Numbered from the stretch's first letter, positions 12,007 to 23,612 are shown. The stretch: 64,000 bases of DNA from Falciphora oryzae (GCA_000733355.1 JNVV01000003.1:2057780-2121779); one strand, 5' to 3'. Made by a program: numbers and translations. The notes: generated by a model not told the origin, from the sequence alone.

Positions 12007-14344
12007 TTAAGGCTTGGTGTCGTCCTTTTTGTCGCCCTCGGGAGTGTTCGCATCGTCGGCAGGCTTGTTGGCCTCAGCCTCACGGGCCTTGTGCATCTTG
12101 TCGAAGAGGTTTAGGCTGGCGTTCTGGAGCTCATCGGTCTTCTCCTTGAGCTCGGCAGCGGTGGCGGTGCCCTCGCCAGACTGGTTCTTGGAGACAAACT
12201 CGCGCAGGGTAGCGATCCTCTCGCGGAGAGAGTCGGCCTCAGCCTTGTCAAGCTTATCCGAGTGCTCGTTCAGAGCCTTCTCAGTGTCGTTCAGGACGCT
12301 GTCGGCCTTGTTGGCGGCCTCGATTGTGGCCTTGCGCTCCTTGTCCTGCTCGGCGTACTTCTCCGAGTCCTCAACCATCTGCTGGATCTCGCTGTCCGAG
12401 AGACCCGAGCCCGAGGCAATGGTGATGGACTGGTCCTTGTTGGTGGACTTGTCCTTGGCGTGGACGTGCACGATGGAGTCGGCGTCGATGTCGAAGGTGA
12501 CCTCGACCTGGGGGACACCACGGTGCGCGGGCGGGATGCCGACCAGCTGGAAGTTGCCAAGAAGCTTGTTGTCCTTGACGAGCTCACGCTCACCCTGGTA
12601 AACCTTGATCTCGACAGCGGTCTGGAAGTCGGCGGCCGTAGAGAAGACCTGCGACTTCTTGGTGGGGATGGTGGTGTTGCGGTTAATCAGGCGGGTGAAA
12701 ACACCGCCGAGGGTCTCGATACCGAGCGAAAGAGGGGTGACGTCCAGAAGGAGCAGGTCCTTGACCTCGCCCGAAAGCACGGCACCCTGGATGGCGGCAC
12801 CAATGGCAACAGCCTCATCGGGGTTAACCGACTTGGCAGGGTCACGGCCGAAAATGCTTTTGACAGACTCGCCAACCTTGGGCATGCGGGTCATGCCACC
12901 AACAAGGATAACCTCCTGGATGTCCTTGGCCTGGAGGCCAGCATCCTTGAGGGCCTTGCGGACAGGCTCGATGGTGCGGGTGATGAGGGGCTCCATCATC
13001 TTCTCCAGCTGAGCCCTGGTCATCTTGATGTTGATGTGCTTGGGGCCGGAGGCGTCGGCGGTGATGAAGGGCAGGTTGATGTCAGTGGCAAGCGAAGACG
13101 ACAGCTCAATCTTGGCCTTCTCGGCAGCCTCACGGATACGCTGGATGGCCANNNNNNNNNNNNNNNNNNNNNNNNNNNNNNNNNNNNNNNNNGTGCTTGG
13201 GGCCGGAGGCGTCGGCGGTGATGAAGGGCAGGTTGATGTCAGTGGCAAGCGAAGACGACAGCTCAATCTTGGCCTTCTCGGCAGCCTCACGGATACGCTG
13301 GATGGCCATGCGATCGTTGGACAGGTCAATGCCCGACTCCTTCTTGAACTGCTGGGTGATGTGGCGGACGAGGTGGATGTCGAAGTCCTCGCCACCAAGG
13401 TGGGTGTCACCGTTGGTGGACTTGACCTCAAAGACGCCACTCTGAATCTCGAGGATGGAGATATCGAAGGTACCACCACCAAGATCGTACACAGCAACGA
13501 CGCGGTCAGCCTCCTTCTCCAGACCGTAGGCCAGAGCAGCGGCGGTGGGCTCGTTGACGACACGGAGGACGTTGAGACCGGCGATCTGACCGGCATCCTT
13601 GGTGGCCTGGCGCTGCGAGTCGTTAAAGTAGGCGGGCACGGTAACAACGGCGTTCTTGACGTTCTTGCTCAGGTAGGCCTCAGCAGTCTCCTTCATCTTG
13701 TTCAGGACGAAGCCGCCGACCTGGGAAGGCGAGTACTTCTGGCCGCGGGCCTCAACCCAGGCGTCGCCGTTGGTGTGCTGGACGATCTTGTAGGGAACCT
13801 CCTTGATGTCGCGCTGAACCTCGGCATCGGTGAACTTGCGGCCAATCAGACGCTTGGTGGCAAACAGAGTGTTCTCTGGGTTGACGACGGCCTGGCGCTT
13901 GGCAGCAACACCCACTAACCTCTCGCCGTCGGCCGTGAAGGCAACGACTGAGGGGGTTGTGCGGGCACCTGGAACGAGCAGGCGGGGTTAGCTACCTGCC
14001 AACAAGCGCAGCCCAGGACGAGGCAGATACACATGGCTTCTTACCTTCTGAGTTCTCAATGATCTTGGGAGTCTTGCCCTCCATGATGGCAACAGCAGAG
14101 TTTGTGGTGCCGAGATCGATACCGATCACGGACCCCTTGACCTTATCATCTGACGAGGTGGACTCGAACCTGGCAAAGGCTGGCGTCATAGGCCTCGCTC
14201 TGAGCAGGGCCGCGGACCTGGGGGTGGCCCGGGGGAGCTGTCGAGTTGGACACGCCATGTCAGTACCTTTGAGAAAAATTTCACGATCCCGAGGGCGGCG
14301 CGGGCCGGAGAACTTACAGCCCGAGACAGTCGCGAGGCGAACAT
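12007..14344 (-). CDS. SSC1: Mitochondrial Hsp70 chaperone SSC1 (interrupted by an assembly gap)
   Basis: Three exons (14344-14318, 14237-14045, 13968-12007) encode mitochondrial Hsp70. The N-terminus is an Arg/Ala-rich presequence, followed by [20 protein letters not shown], the [10 protein letters not shown] phosphate loop, a substrate-binding domain and the lid. The protein is the matrix import motor and folding chaperone. Exon 3 contains 41 N (13152-13192) flanked by two identical 116 bp copies (13036-13151 and 13193-13308), both coding for [20 protein letters not shown] and neighbouring residues. As assembled, the duplication plus gap adds 157 nt and shifts the frame. Counting the repeat once gives 2025 nt, or 674 aa, a normal length for the family. 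The gene is therefore very probably intact and the break artificial. Intron 1 uses the acceptor CGACAG with a CTGAC branch site. Confidence 0.93.
13036..13308. repeat. 116 bp direct duplication flanking a 41-N assembly gap
   Basis: Bases 13036-13151 and 13193-13308 are identical base for base, and the 41 N between them abut both copies exactly. This is the pattern left when two contigs that overlap are scaffolded without merging the overlap. Confidence 0.95.
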
Positions 14345-16054
14345 GATGTGTATGTGGATGCGGCAATATTAAACAAAACAAAACCAGAGCCCAAGTAGTA
14401 ATACGGGGCGGCCAGGTGGTGTTTTACAAAGAGGGAGAGGGCGTTTTGGCGGTGGTGTTGGGGTGTTGCGGAAGGAAGAAAAAAGATGCGAATGCGCGCG
14501 GCAAGTATGGAAATATTTCGGGACGAAAAAAAAAATCTTTGCTTCGGTCCTATGGAATCTCAGCGAATTTGGCGGTGGATCTGGCAAGGATCCCCGCCAG
14601 CAATGGGCGACCCGAGCTCTTGTCGGGTGGGGTTTTGTGTGGGTCGGGAAGGGAAGTCGTCACTGGTTCAAGGATTTTCTGGCGCTATCTTACGTGGTGA
14701 TTGAGAGAATTGTCGATTGTCGTCACCGCTGCCGACCGAGTCGGCGACCTTGATGACCACAGAAATTGAACCCTGCTATGCGCCTCGTTGAGGCCTGTAC
14801 TTTGTATAAAAGGCGTTTCCTTCCCTCGATCATGAACGGTGTTCCCTTCTTGTCTAGGTACCTAGATAGACCCACATTCAGCGGGTTAGGCGCCGCGCTT
14901 AGATGGTGTTTTTACTCTGGATCTGGATAACGGTTCTCCCCGCCGTCTGTGTGATCCCTGAGGGACAAACAAACATCGTCATTTTGACATCCGTTCGTGC
15001 CGTCCCACTCGACGCCACAATGCATAGACGGAGGCGAAAAGGTCAACCAGGATCGAAGAAGAAAAATCCCATCTGTACAAAAATGGGCGTTGTGGCCCAC
15101 GAATGTGATTGCAAGCAGCTCTTTGAAATTCTTTTGCTGCATGACACCACATCACCCCCCATCTTTGCGCTTCATATATTATTATTCTATTGGCAGCTGG
15201 CTATCAACCGAAAGTCCTTGCGCGGGCTTCGGAGTGCGTGCTGCCTGCCGTCGAGTTACCGTTTGGTCTTTGTCGAGGCTACCAACATCCACCCCATTTT
15301 CTGTATAATCGCTCAGGTACCCGGCCAAAGCTTGGACCGTTGCGGTTAAGGTTGGAAATTTGGGTCGGTGGCTCCGTAATCACCACCCGTTTGGGTCGAG
15401 CCGAATGCATGCTCTGGGGCGAACCGCCCGCTGCTGCAGCGTTGGATGGCAAACAAATCGGTGACCTCCAATTGCCGCGAGAGGAGCTCTCGCATGCATT
15501 TGTGTGTTTTACCAACGCACATTGATGCCATCACCATTTCTGCGCTTTTCTCTCAGCGCCCTGTATTTAGGGGCCCGCCAGCCGGAACGCTGAAGCAAAG
15601 CCTTGATCTCTCCTGAGCCAAAAACTCACCACAACCGCGACACGGCAGGACGTACCTGCAGTGGATTCTGGGTGCGCGCACGGGCATCGAGCATTGCACC
15701 AAATTCGGATTTCTTTCAGTGCTTGTACTCTGGCCGCCACGACGAGAAGCGTCAGGCGCATTACGTCGTGCTGCGTGCAATCGGAACTCCATTGTGCTCA
15801 ACCGCGTAGGTTTCCTTGGTTTCTTCTGCGTCACCGACCACATCGTCATTTCCACCACCGCCAGCGCCCCCGAGCCTCGAAACAGAACATTGCCAGCATC
15901 GACCACGCAGTCCCAGTTCCACCTCGGTCGCACCCAAACGAGCCCAATCATCGCAGCCCGCGTCTGGTGCCCGCCTGCGAAATCTCACGACTGACCCCCG
16001 GCGCGGGCGCTCCCGCACCTCTCCCCGGGATACGAAACCGCCGCGCCAGTGATT
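14345..16054. other. Divergent intergenic region between SSC1 and the DUF2415 gene
   Basis: This holds the promoters of both genes. A good TATA element (TATAAAAGG) lies at 14805-14813 on the plus strand, more than 1.2 kb from the DUF2415 start, and a perfect 14 bp palindrome TCTAGGTACCTAGA lies at 14853-14866. I found no strict heat-shock element (alternating GAA/TTC) near SSC1. The 15.6-16.0 kb part is C-rich and may be transcribed as leader. No gene is supported. Confidence 0.5.
14805..14813 (+). promoter_or_regulatory. TATA-box-like element without an assigned gene
   Basis: TATAAAAGG matches the TATA consensus well. The first ATG downstream, near 14832, opens a frame of only 33 codons. 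The element may serve a noncoding or short transcript or be chance. Confidence 0.3.
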
Positions 16055-18808
16055 ATGGCCATGACGGACGAGAACCTGTGCGTCTGCCCCTCTTGCTGCC
16101 GTGGAATTGCGAGCTTCCCGCTCCACTCTGTTTCGCTCTCCCCTACCGACGTGACGCCATCGCCATCGCCATCGCCATCGCTGTTCCGTCGCTCACACGC
16201 CCAGGAGGCCTTCCTGCAGTTTTTACCCGTCCGAGAACTTGATTCTGAAGCAACCGCAGCGGCACTTTCGAACAACCGTTTCTCCACTGTATGTCCTCCG
16301 TCCACTTCAGACCAGACGCCGGGTCCCCTCAGCTCCCGTCTTCCCTTGCTCGGCGCGCGGCCGGTATAGCACATGCAAGCTCACCATTTGTTTCTTTACA
16401 CCCCTTAGTCACTGGCAACTGCGGTCCCTGATTGGCACAGGATCCGACGGCGTCGTGTACTTCCCCACTGGTCCCAATAACGTCCATCTGCAGAAGCTTG
16501 ACACCAAGACGTTAGAGACCGAGACCCTCAATGTCCTCTCCTTTTCCCCTCGCTGCCTCGTGGCTAAGAATGGGTGGGTGTGCTGCGGAGGCGAGACGGG
16601 CGAGTTCACCGCCGTGAACCTGGGGTCCTCTGGCACGAGTACGCGTGGGGACCGCTCGACCACACCCGACTTCGACCTCGACGTTGACGCTCGTCTTCCA
16701 CTGGACGCCGCCTCGCGATCCGATGATTCATTGCTGGCCCTCCTGAGGAGGTCACGCAACTGCCCTGCCCAGCCGAGCAAGAAGTTCGGCAGGGAGCGCG
16801 TGAACTGCATTACGCTATGGTTCCCGCCTCAGAGCGCCGACCAACGTCGGGGCCCTTACCGGTCACCGGTTGCGGTGCTAGCGAACAACGACAAGCATGT
16901 CACTCTGATCGATCTTGAAACCCTCGACGCCCTCGACGAGATAGAGTACCCCGAACCTATGAACCGCGCTGTCCTGTCGCCCGACGGTCGCACCCTGGTG
17001 GCCGTCGGGGACGACCCATATCTCTACGTCCATGAGCGGACAGAGAGCACGAGCGCGTTTGGCGCGAGAACCCCCTCGACGGGACGTCCAAGACACTACT
17101 TTTGGAAGGAAATTCGGCAGGTGCACCTCAAGAGTCAGCACAAGGACGACAAGACGGACCAGCGCGGCAGCTTTGCGGCCTGCTTCTCGAATACAGGGGC
17201 ATATCTAGCAGTGGGTACACAGTATGGTATCATCTCCATATTCAGCACGAGCGCCTTGCTGGACACTAGCCAGGATCCGCTTCTAGCTTATTTTCCATCC
17301 TCGAGGCCTACCAGCCCGAATCAACGCCCTTCGCGAGACGCACACACTACCGCCTGTCCTGGTGCTGTCCGGGAGATGGCCTTCTCACCCGGACCTTACG
17401 ATCTGCTTGCGTGGTCGGAGGATCGTGGACGGGTTGGCATCGCCGACGTGCGGAGCGGTTTTGTATCCAGGCAAATACTGTACCTCGATGCTGAAGACAC
17501 ATTCCAGCACTTGGATCTGACCGCTAGAAGCGCCATCGATCCCAGGCTCTTGGAGTCCACGGCCGACCGGAGCGATACGCTCGCATCGAGTTTCGAGAAC
17601 AGACTCGACCTCTCAGAGGCCAGGCGTAGCCTTAACCGCCGCCTGCAAACCGGGGTGGAACGATACCACTATCCCCTAACGGGCGACGAGACCCAGGTTC
17701 TCGAGGCACTGCAGGACCATCGCAGACGCAGGGAACAGAGAGCGGCAGCAGCGCGTGAGCTTCTCTTGAGCTCACGAAGCCAGCTGTCTTCACTTACCCG
17801 GGTAGGCGCCAGGATGGCGAGCACCACAGCCACGGCTCCCGGCTCAAGCACAACAGCTGCGCCGACGGCGGTCCCGCGACCTCGGGACCGGGCAGGAGAT
17901 CGGGGCACCACAGAGGGGAGAGGTACGGACTGGGGCCGGGCCTCGCGCGACCACATTGAACAACTGATCGAGAACCTATCAGGCGGCGGTGGCTTCTCTG
18001 AAGCATACCGACGCGTAGAGTCATCGAGGCCACGGGAGGACAGCCGAAGAGAGGCTGGGATGGCGGGATACAGGCACTTGTACAGGGAGCTGCTCGATCG
18101 CTTCGCGCGAGAAACCGACGACGATGCTCTGTCTGGGGTAGGCCACGGTTCGACCTCGTCCAATGTTGGGGGGTTTGGCAGCGCGACCGTGCGTGCCGCT
18201 GTCCGCGCAGCAGCGGCCGGCGAAGGCGCCGGAGTGGGCGATGGAGCCGGAGCCGATGGTGCTGGCAGCAGCGGTAGCGCTAGCAGCTCGACCGTGCCCG
18301 ACAGCGGACCCGCCTCGACACGTGCAGGGTTGTCCCTGCCGCGGCTGAGCAGGTCGCAGATCATGGGCCCATACAACCCACCCTCCGGCGGGTACAGGGA
18401 CTGGACCGAGCCGGGTGCCCTCTACGGAATTTCCTCGGGCGGGACCGATGGCGCGGACGGCCCTTCGACAGCGGTCCCGGAGAGGACTAGCGGCAGGAGC
18501 CCGATGGTCTGGGAGTCGTTGATAACCCAGGTGGCAATGCGGACGGACGCGCGTGACCTGGCTCATAGGTCCAACGAGCTGGCCTCGCCTGACGAGACTG
18601 CCGGCCTTTCGTGGAGCGAGGATGGGTCTTTATTGTAAGTGTGACCTGCTACGCCTGGTTGCTTGTTTTTTTTTTTTCTTTCGTCTGGCTTCTTGGACAT
18701 TAACTAACCACCTGCTTTTCTAGATACATCGGGGCTGAGAACGGAATCTACGAATTCAGGGTGAACATTGCGTCACGTAAACTGTTACCCAGCATGACAT
18801 TGCGATGA
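16055..18808 (+). CDS. DUF2415-domain WD-repeat-like protein
   Basis: Four exons (16055-16077, 16220-16288, 16409-18634, 18724-18808) give 800 aa. The reconstructed N-terminus reads MAMTDENL, FYPSENLILKQPQRHFRTTV, HWQLRSLIGTG, and begins a beta-propeller-like region with WVCCGGETGEF and VLSPDGRTLVAVGDD. Residues about 355-395 (MAFSPGPYDLLAWSEDRGRV, then GIADVRSGF) fit the DUF2415 segment of fungal WD-like proteins. From about residue 440 the protein becomes Arg/Ser/Gly/Ala-rich. It ends with a second conserved block, GLSWSEDGSLLYIGAENGIY. The cellular function of this family is not established to my knowledge. Intron 1 contains four CGCCAT repeats (16155-16178). The first two exons are short (23 and 69 nt) and were placed by frame and by conserved-looking residues. 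Confidence 0.82.
16155..16178 (+). repeat. (CGCCAT)4 hexanucleotide repeat in an intron
   Basis: Four perfect CGCCAT units lie inside intron 1 of the DUF2415 gene. Confidence 0.85.
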
Positions 18809-19157
18809 GTATTGCTCTGCCCGACTGTGGTTGAATGCATACCTGTTTAAGTAGGGGAAGGAAGAAAATGTACAGATGTAAGGATGTATGAAGCACGCGC
18901 ATTCTCGACGGTTTATCTTCTTGTTTTGATGCCACCTTTAGCGATATCAAACGGCACCCCCTTTTTGTCTAATCAAGTGTGGTTTACGGTCCTTTGCGAC
19001 GGGGCCTAACATAATATTGAAAATGTGATGACGACGGCCCAAGGGAGGAAGAACAGTCGGAAAACCATCGTCTCGAGTGAGTATCGACTCGCAGTGCATG
19101 GTAGGCAGTTCGTCTCCATGTAAATACACGCACATATCTACCTTCGCACGCGCTTTC
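18809..19157. other. Short convergent 3' region
   Basis: This is 349 bp between the stop codons of the DUF2415 gene and the L2HGDH-like gene, holding both 3' UTRs. Nothing else is seen. Confidence 0.6.
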
Positions 19158-20555
19158 CTACCTGTGCAGTAGTCGCTCAACCATCTCGCCGATAGCAAGG
19201 CAGCTCGTCAGTCCCGGGCTCTCGATGCCGAGCAGACTGACCCAGCCTTCTAGGCCGTCTTCCTTGCGGACGACAAAGTCGACAAAGCCGCTCCCGGACG
19301 CGACGGCGCCCTTGCGGCCCAGCTTTGGCCTGACGCCGGCGTAGTCGGGCGCCAGGGCGGCCTCGTCGACGCCGGGGAGGTACTTTTTGATCTCGCGGAC
19401 GGCGTTGGGCAGGCGGGCCGGGTTGACGGTCAGGTCGTCGGGCGAGTCGACCCACTCGACGTCGGGCCCGAAGCGGATCCTCCCCGCCATGTCGAGCGTC
19501 AGGTGCGTGCCCAGCCCGCCGGCGCCGGGCTCGGGCGCCGGGTACACAAGGGTGCCAACGCGCGGCTTGCTCGCGCCGTACGAGAAGTAGTTGCCCTTTG
19601 CGTAGAACATGCGCAGCGGCGGCTCGCTGCTGCTGTTGCCGCTGTGCGCCGTCACCATGTTGTGCAGGTCCACGGCGCCGTGGCCCGCGGCGTTGACGAC
19701 CGTCTCGGCCGTGATGGTTGTTTCTTCTTCACCTTGCTGTTGTGCTTCCTGGCCGGTGCTGCTCCGCACCCGCAGCGCCCACCCGCCGCCGTCCGCGAGG
19801 GGCTCGGCGCCGACGACGCGCGACAGCAGCGCCACGTCGGCGCGGCCCGTCTCCTCGAGCTCGCCCTGCAGGGCCAGCATGAGGCCGTGGCTGTCCACGA
19901 TGCCCGTCTCGTGGCTCTCGAGCACGCCGGCCTCGGCGCGGACGCCGGGCTCTCGCCGCGCCGCCTCGTCCGCCCCGACCCAGCGGAGCGGCACGTCCAG
20001 CCCCTCCCGGGACGCGAGGTTCGCGCAGTGGTCGTGGATGCGCCGCAGGGCGTCGAGCTGGCCGGCCGTCTGCGCCACGACCCATTTCCCCGTCTTGCGG
20101 TGCGGGACGGCGCGTTCGGCGCAAAAGTCGTACAGCAGCTGCCGGCCGCGGATGCACAGTTGGGTCTTGAGGGTACCGGAGCCGTAGTACAGCCCCGCGT
20201 GGATCACCTCGCTGTTGCGCGACGACGTCTCGGTGCCCACGGCGCCGTGGCGCTCCAGGAGGAGCGTGCTGGTGCCGGGTCGCGCGGCCAGGGACCGGGC
20301 TACGGCGAGGCCGACGACGCCGCCGCCGATTACCTGGGTTGTTGGGTGTCAACGGGTGATGTTTTTTTTTGTATGTATTTATTTTTATATGAAAGTCCCC
20401 GGACTCTCGTATGATATTTGTAACTTGTCTTAGGATGCCCTTCTTACCGCATGTGTGTAGTCTATTTGCCTGATGGCCGTTGAAGAGAAGGCCCGAGGTT
20501 GCGGCCAGCGCCGGGCCGGTATCGGGAGACGGCACGGCACCGTCCTGGAAAACAT
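19158..20555 (-). CDS. FAD-dependent oxidoreductase, L-2-hydroxyglutarate dehydrogenase family
   Basis: Two exons (20555-20448, 20333-19158) give 427 aa. The first exon encodes a 36-residue arm with many Arg and no acidic residue until Asp32 (starts MFSRTVPCRLPIPARRW), which looks like a mitochondrial presequence. The intron falls just before the FAD-binding GxGxxG-type motif VIGGGVVGLAVARSL (from residue 37). Further family blocks are SSRNSEVIHAGLYYGSGTLK, FYAKGNYF, VGTLVYPAPEPG and GVRPKLG, with a C-terminal LLGIESPGLTSCLAIG. Members oxidise L-2-hydroxyglutarate to 2-oxoglutarate, clearing a by-product of malate dehydrogenase, and pass electrons toward the respiratory chain. Substrate specificity is inferred from family only; another FAD-dependent 2-hydroxyacid oxidase of the DAO superfamily is possible. 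Confidence 0.87.
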
Positions 20556-21042
20556 GCTATGTCGATCAGGATCGCTGCCTCTCACGAAACCTCGTTAATA
20601 AGTGCTTGAGTTGTCCGTTTTCCTGTGTTATTGCTGCCGCTGTTTGTCGTTGCTTTTATGATTGTTGAGGCTCCGTTGATTTGGTGTGTTGAGTTGATGG
20701 ATCAATACCACACTGACGCGATTCTTGAGGGTCGTGTTGTGCTTCCAAAAGCCCCATTTAGCATCTTAACGCCAGTGTGCTGGATGTCGTTTCTTTTCGA
20801 GACCAGCAAAGCAACCAACACGAATAATTTCAACTACAAGCAGAATCTATCATGTGAATCCTCAGTGCAATATTTGGCTGGCTTTTCTTTGGTTTCACCC
20901 GAACACATATTCGGCTGCGAATAATAACAAAAAAGTCCTCAGGGGCACATACACATAAATCGGATTAAACAAAGTCGTCTATGATGGCCCGTTTTTCTAT
21001 GCCTTGTATATCTAAATACGCGGTCGTCTATGTTTGTTTTCC
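20556..21042. other. Tandem intergenic region, HIS5 3' end and L2HGDH promoter
   Basis: Both neighbours are on the minus strand, so this 487 bp stretch holds the HIS5 3' UTR and the promoter of the FAD enzyme. The sequence is AT-richer than the flanks. No distinct element was recognised. Confidence 0.5.
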
Positions 21043-22424
21043 CTAGGAAATAACACTGCTGGCAGCCTCCTCCTTCTTGCCCTCGTCAGCCGCCGCCGTG
21101 ACGGTGCCTCTGACCTCGGCAAGCGTCCTTTTGAGCGAGTCTAGGAACCTGGTGACCTCCTCTTCGGTGCCTACAGTAACCCTGAGGCAACCGAGGCAGC
21201 CGTGCTCCTTGCCGCGGAAGCGGACCACGACCCCCTTTGTTTCGGCCAGCTTCTCGTAGACGGCCAGGGCAACGACGTTGTCGGGCTCGCCGCGGGCGTT
21301 GAGCATCTCGTACAGCAGAAAGTTGCTCTCGACGCCGCCCCGCAGGCGGCCGACGCCGTCGATCAGGGGCAGCTCGCGCACCAGGCGGTCGCGCTGGCTC
21401 ACGATGGCGTCGCGGTTCTTGCGCATCACGACCAGGCCGCCCGGCGAGACGGCGTGGATGGCCAGGGCGCTCGTGGGGCTGGGGACATTGTAAGGGGCCT
21501 TCATGCTGTTGAGCAGGCGGGCGACGGGCTCCGAGGCGAAGGCGGCGCCCAGGCGGATGCCGGCCATGCCGAAGGCCTTGGACATGGTCTGCATGACGAC
21601 CAGGTTGGGCCACTCGAGCACCCACTCGGCGAGCGAGGCGCCCTCGGGCTGGAAGTCGACGTAGGCCTCGTCCAGCACCACGACGCCGTTCCAGGCCGGG
21701 TGCCGCAGCACGCGCTCGACGTCGACCTTGGCCAGCGCCGCACCCGTAGGGTTCCCTGGCGAGCAGAGGTAGACCAGCTTGATCTGGGGGGCCTCCGGGC
21801 TGCTCGCCGACGCGGTCAGGGCCGCGAGGACGGCGTCGACGTCGACGCCGAAGCCTGGGGCGGGCAGAAGCGGCACCTTGACCAGGCCGACGTCGTTGAC
21901 CTGGGCCGAGACCGAGTACATGCCGTAGGTTGGGGGACAGACCAGGATGCGGTCGCGGCCGGGCACGCAAAAGCAACGCAGCAGGGCGTCGATGGCCTCG
22001 TCGCTGCCGACACCGGCAAAGACGTTGGCGGGAGTGAGCGTTCCGGCCGTGTGAGTCCTGGTGTTGCGCAGGCTGCACAGGAGCTGCTTCAGGTCCGCCT
22101 GATGAGGGTCCGGGTACCTGTGCAGGCCCAGCAGGTCCAGCTCCGGGCCGCCGGTGCCGGTTCTGCTGCTCAGGGCCTTGGTGTCGGCCGCCGATATGGA
22201 CGGCCCATACGCGTTCTCGTTGGCATCGAGAAGGATGTTGGTCCCGTCGTCCTTGTAGTCGCTGTTTTCAGGGGTTGGTTTCGGAAGAGGCGACGGGTCA
22301 GAGCGAGCCGTCCATGGTGCAAGATATCCAATCGGGCGGGCTAGACTCACTCCCTGGCACAGCGGTACGGTTGAAGCTCGAGGATGTTTGGCCTGGCACA
22401 GGTTTGGAGGTTGAAGGGAGACAT
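21043..22424 (-). CDS. HIS5: Histidinol-phosphate aminotransferase
   Basis: Two exons (22424-22351, 22261-21043) give 430 aa. The first exon encodes MSPFNLQTCARPNILELQPY and RCAR, and joins GA|C into DDYKDDGTNILLDANENAYG, the family N-terminus. The PLP-binding lysine is about K253 in MSKAFGMAGIRLG. Other landmarks are CPPTYGMYSVSA, the LCSPGNPTG loop, LDEAYVDF and RVTVGTEEE. The enzyme transfers the amino group of glutamate to imidazole acetol phosphate, a late step of histidine synthesis. The 89 nt intron is open in one frame, so a single-exon reading would give a wrong 463 aa protein with a false N-terminus. A CPC1/GCN4-type TGACTCA site lies upstream. Confidence 0.95.
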
Positions 22425-22590
22425 GGCGAGTCACTTCTTTTCGAGGCGAGTCCGTGACCAGTCTTGGTAGCTTTTGCTGCTTGGAGGAGGCTCAAGTGAG
22501 TTACATGAACTCCAATGAAAACCAAGGAACTTTCTGTATCATAGCCTGGGGATTTGGGAGAGTCGTCACATCTTGGTATCAGAATTGAGG

Positions 22591-22597
22591 TGACTCA
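22591..22597. promoter_or_regulatory. CPC1/GCN4 box (TGACTCA) upstream of HIS5
   Basis: The sequence TGACTCA is the consensus site of the bZIP regulator CPC1/GCN4 (general amino-acid control). It lies 167 bp upstream of the HIS5 start codon. A second half-match (TGACTC on the minus strand, 22433-22428) sits 4 nt before the ATG and is probably in the leader. Confidence 0.6.
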
Positions 22598-23606
22598 ACG
22601 AGGCCTGCACGGGAATTTCATGGAGGTCGTTGGGATAGTGGAGGGGTAGCCCCAATTGATTCTGCTGGTCCCTGGGATGGAGCGAAAGCGGCGCCGCCAG
22701 AGCCCGCAATGACGCGCTTTTTGGCACCGTCCCTCCGCTATCGCTCCACCAAACTTTGCTAAATTCAATAACGCCGCAAGCCACTTTGGCCAGCCACCCA
22801 TGCGGTTAGAGAAACGCTTCCAGAACTGTCCCAGTCAACCCGGCGACATACCATCGAGTCGCCTCGGATCTCCGAGGACGCATCTTGACGTGGAGTCGGG
22901 GCTTATGAGCCCATGGAATGGGGTCAGGCCGTCGGGTGCGACCAAGTTCCCGGGCCCGGCGACGGCGGGCACTGCCAAGTCGTCAAACGATGCGAGGCCG
23001 GCCAAGCAACAATATGGAAGTTGTCATCTGGCATGGATTACTGGGGGCGCTGAAGGGTCACGACGGGGCTGCCACTTTCCTCTCCGGCCAGAGTGCTGGC
23101 CTTGCGTTCTCCCACTATTTGAGGTGTTCCGTGATGTGGGACACATCAACCGCCCGCTTACACAATGTCTGGCCGAGCTTAGCCTTATTTTGCGTCTGCC
23201 TCTCCCTTGTTTTCCGAAGGTTCAACGTCTAGCCAACCATGGACGCCGCAGGCTCAACGGATTGCCGGTTGAACAGGCAGGATCTGCCCCGTCGATTTCC
23301 CACCATTCCGGGAGGAGAATGGTCCCGAGATCCCCTGCCGTGATTCTCGAGCCGGCCGAAATTGGGTTACACTCCGATATAGCCTACAGTGGCAGCCTGC
23401 AGCAGCCCCCCGCGATGGAAGTTTGGTGGCCTGCATCCAAGTCCCCCCACACCCGAGTGGCCGGACTTACGAGCCCGACGCGTGTCGTGTCCGACGGGCT
23501 GCTTCTTATATCCTCCCCCTACTGCTTCTTCGTGGAGGAGGTCATGAGGTCTGCCCTCCATCGGTCCATGCGCCTCTCAACCTTATACTGACCGTCCCTC
23601 AACCCC

Positions 23607-23612
23607 TATATA
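23607..23612 (+). promoter_or_regulatory. TATA box of the CE16 esterase gene
   Basis: CCCTATATACA lies about 45 bp before the start codon, in a pyrimidine-rich context. The spacing implies a very short 5' leader. Confidence 0.5.

Noticed and set aside
14345..14700. Heat-shock elements upstream of SSC1
   Set aside because: GAA and TTC triplets occur, but none has the regular nGAAnnTTCn spacing over three units.
19503..20414. 303-codon plus-strand frame
   Set aside because: It lies opposite the L2HGDH-like exon and runs through its intron; the composition is GC-driven and no domain is visible.
21202..22344. 380-codon plus-strand frame
   Set aside because: It is the antisense shadow of HIS5, produced by GC-rich codon use; the minus-strand product carries all catalytic motifs.
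22800..23591. 263-codon plus-strand frame with an ATG
   Set aside because: It ends just before the esterase TATA box and has no signal, domain or compositional sign of a real protein; it is more likely promoter sequence.
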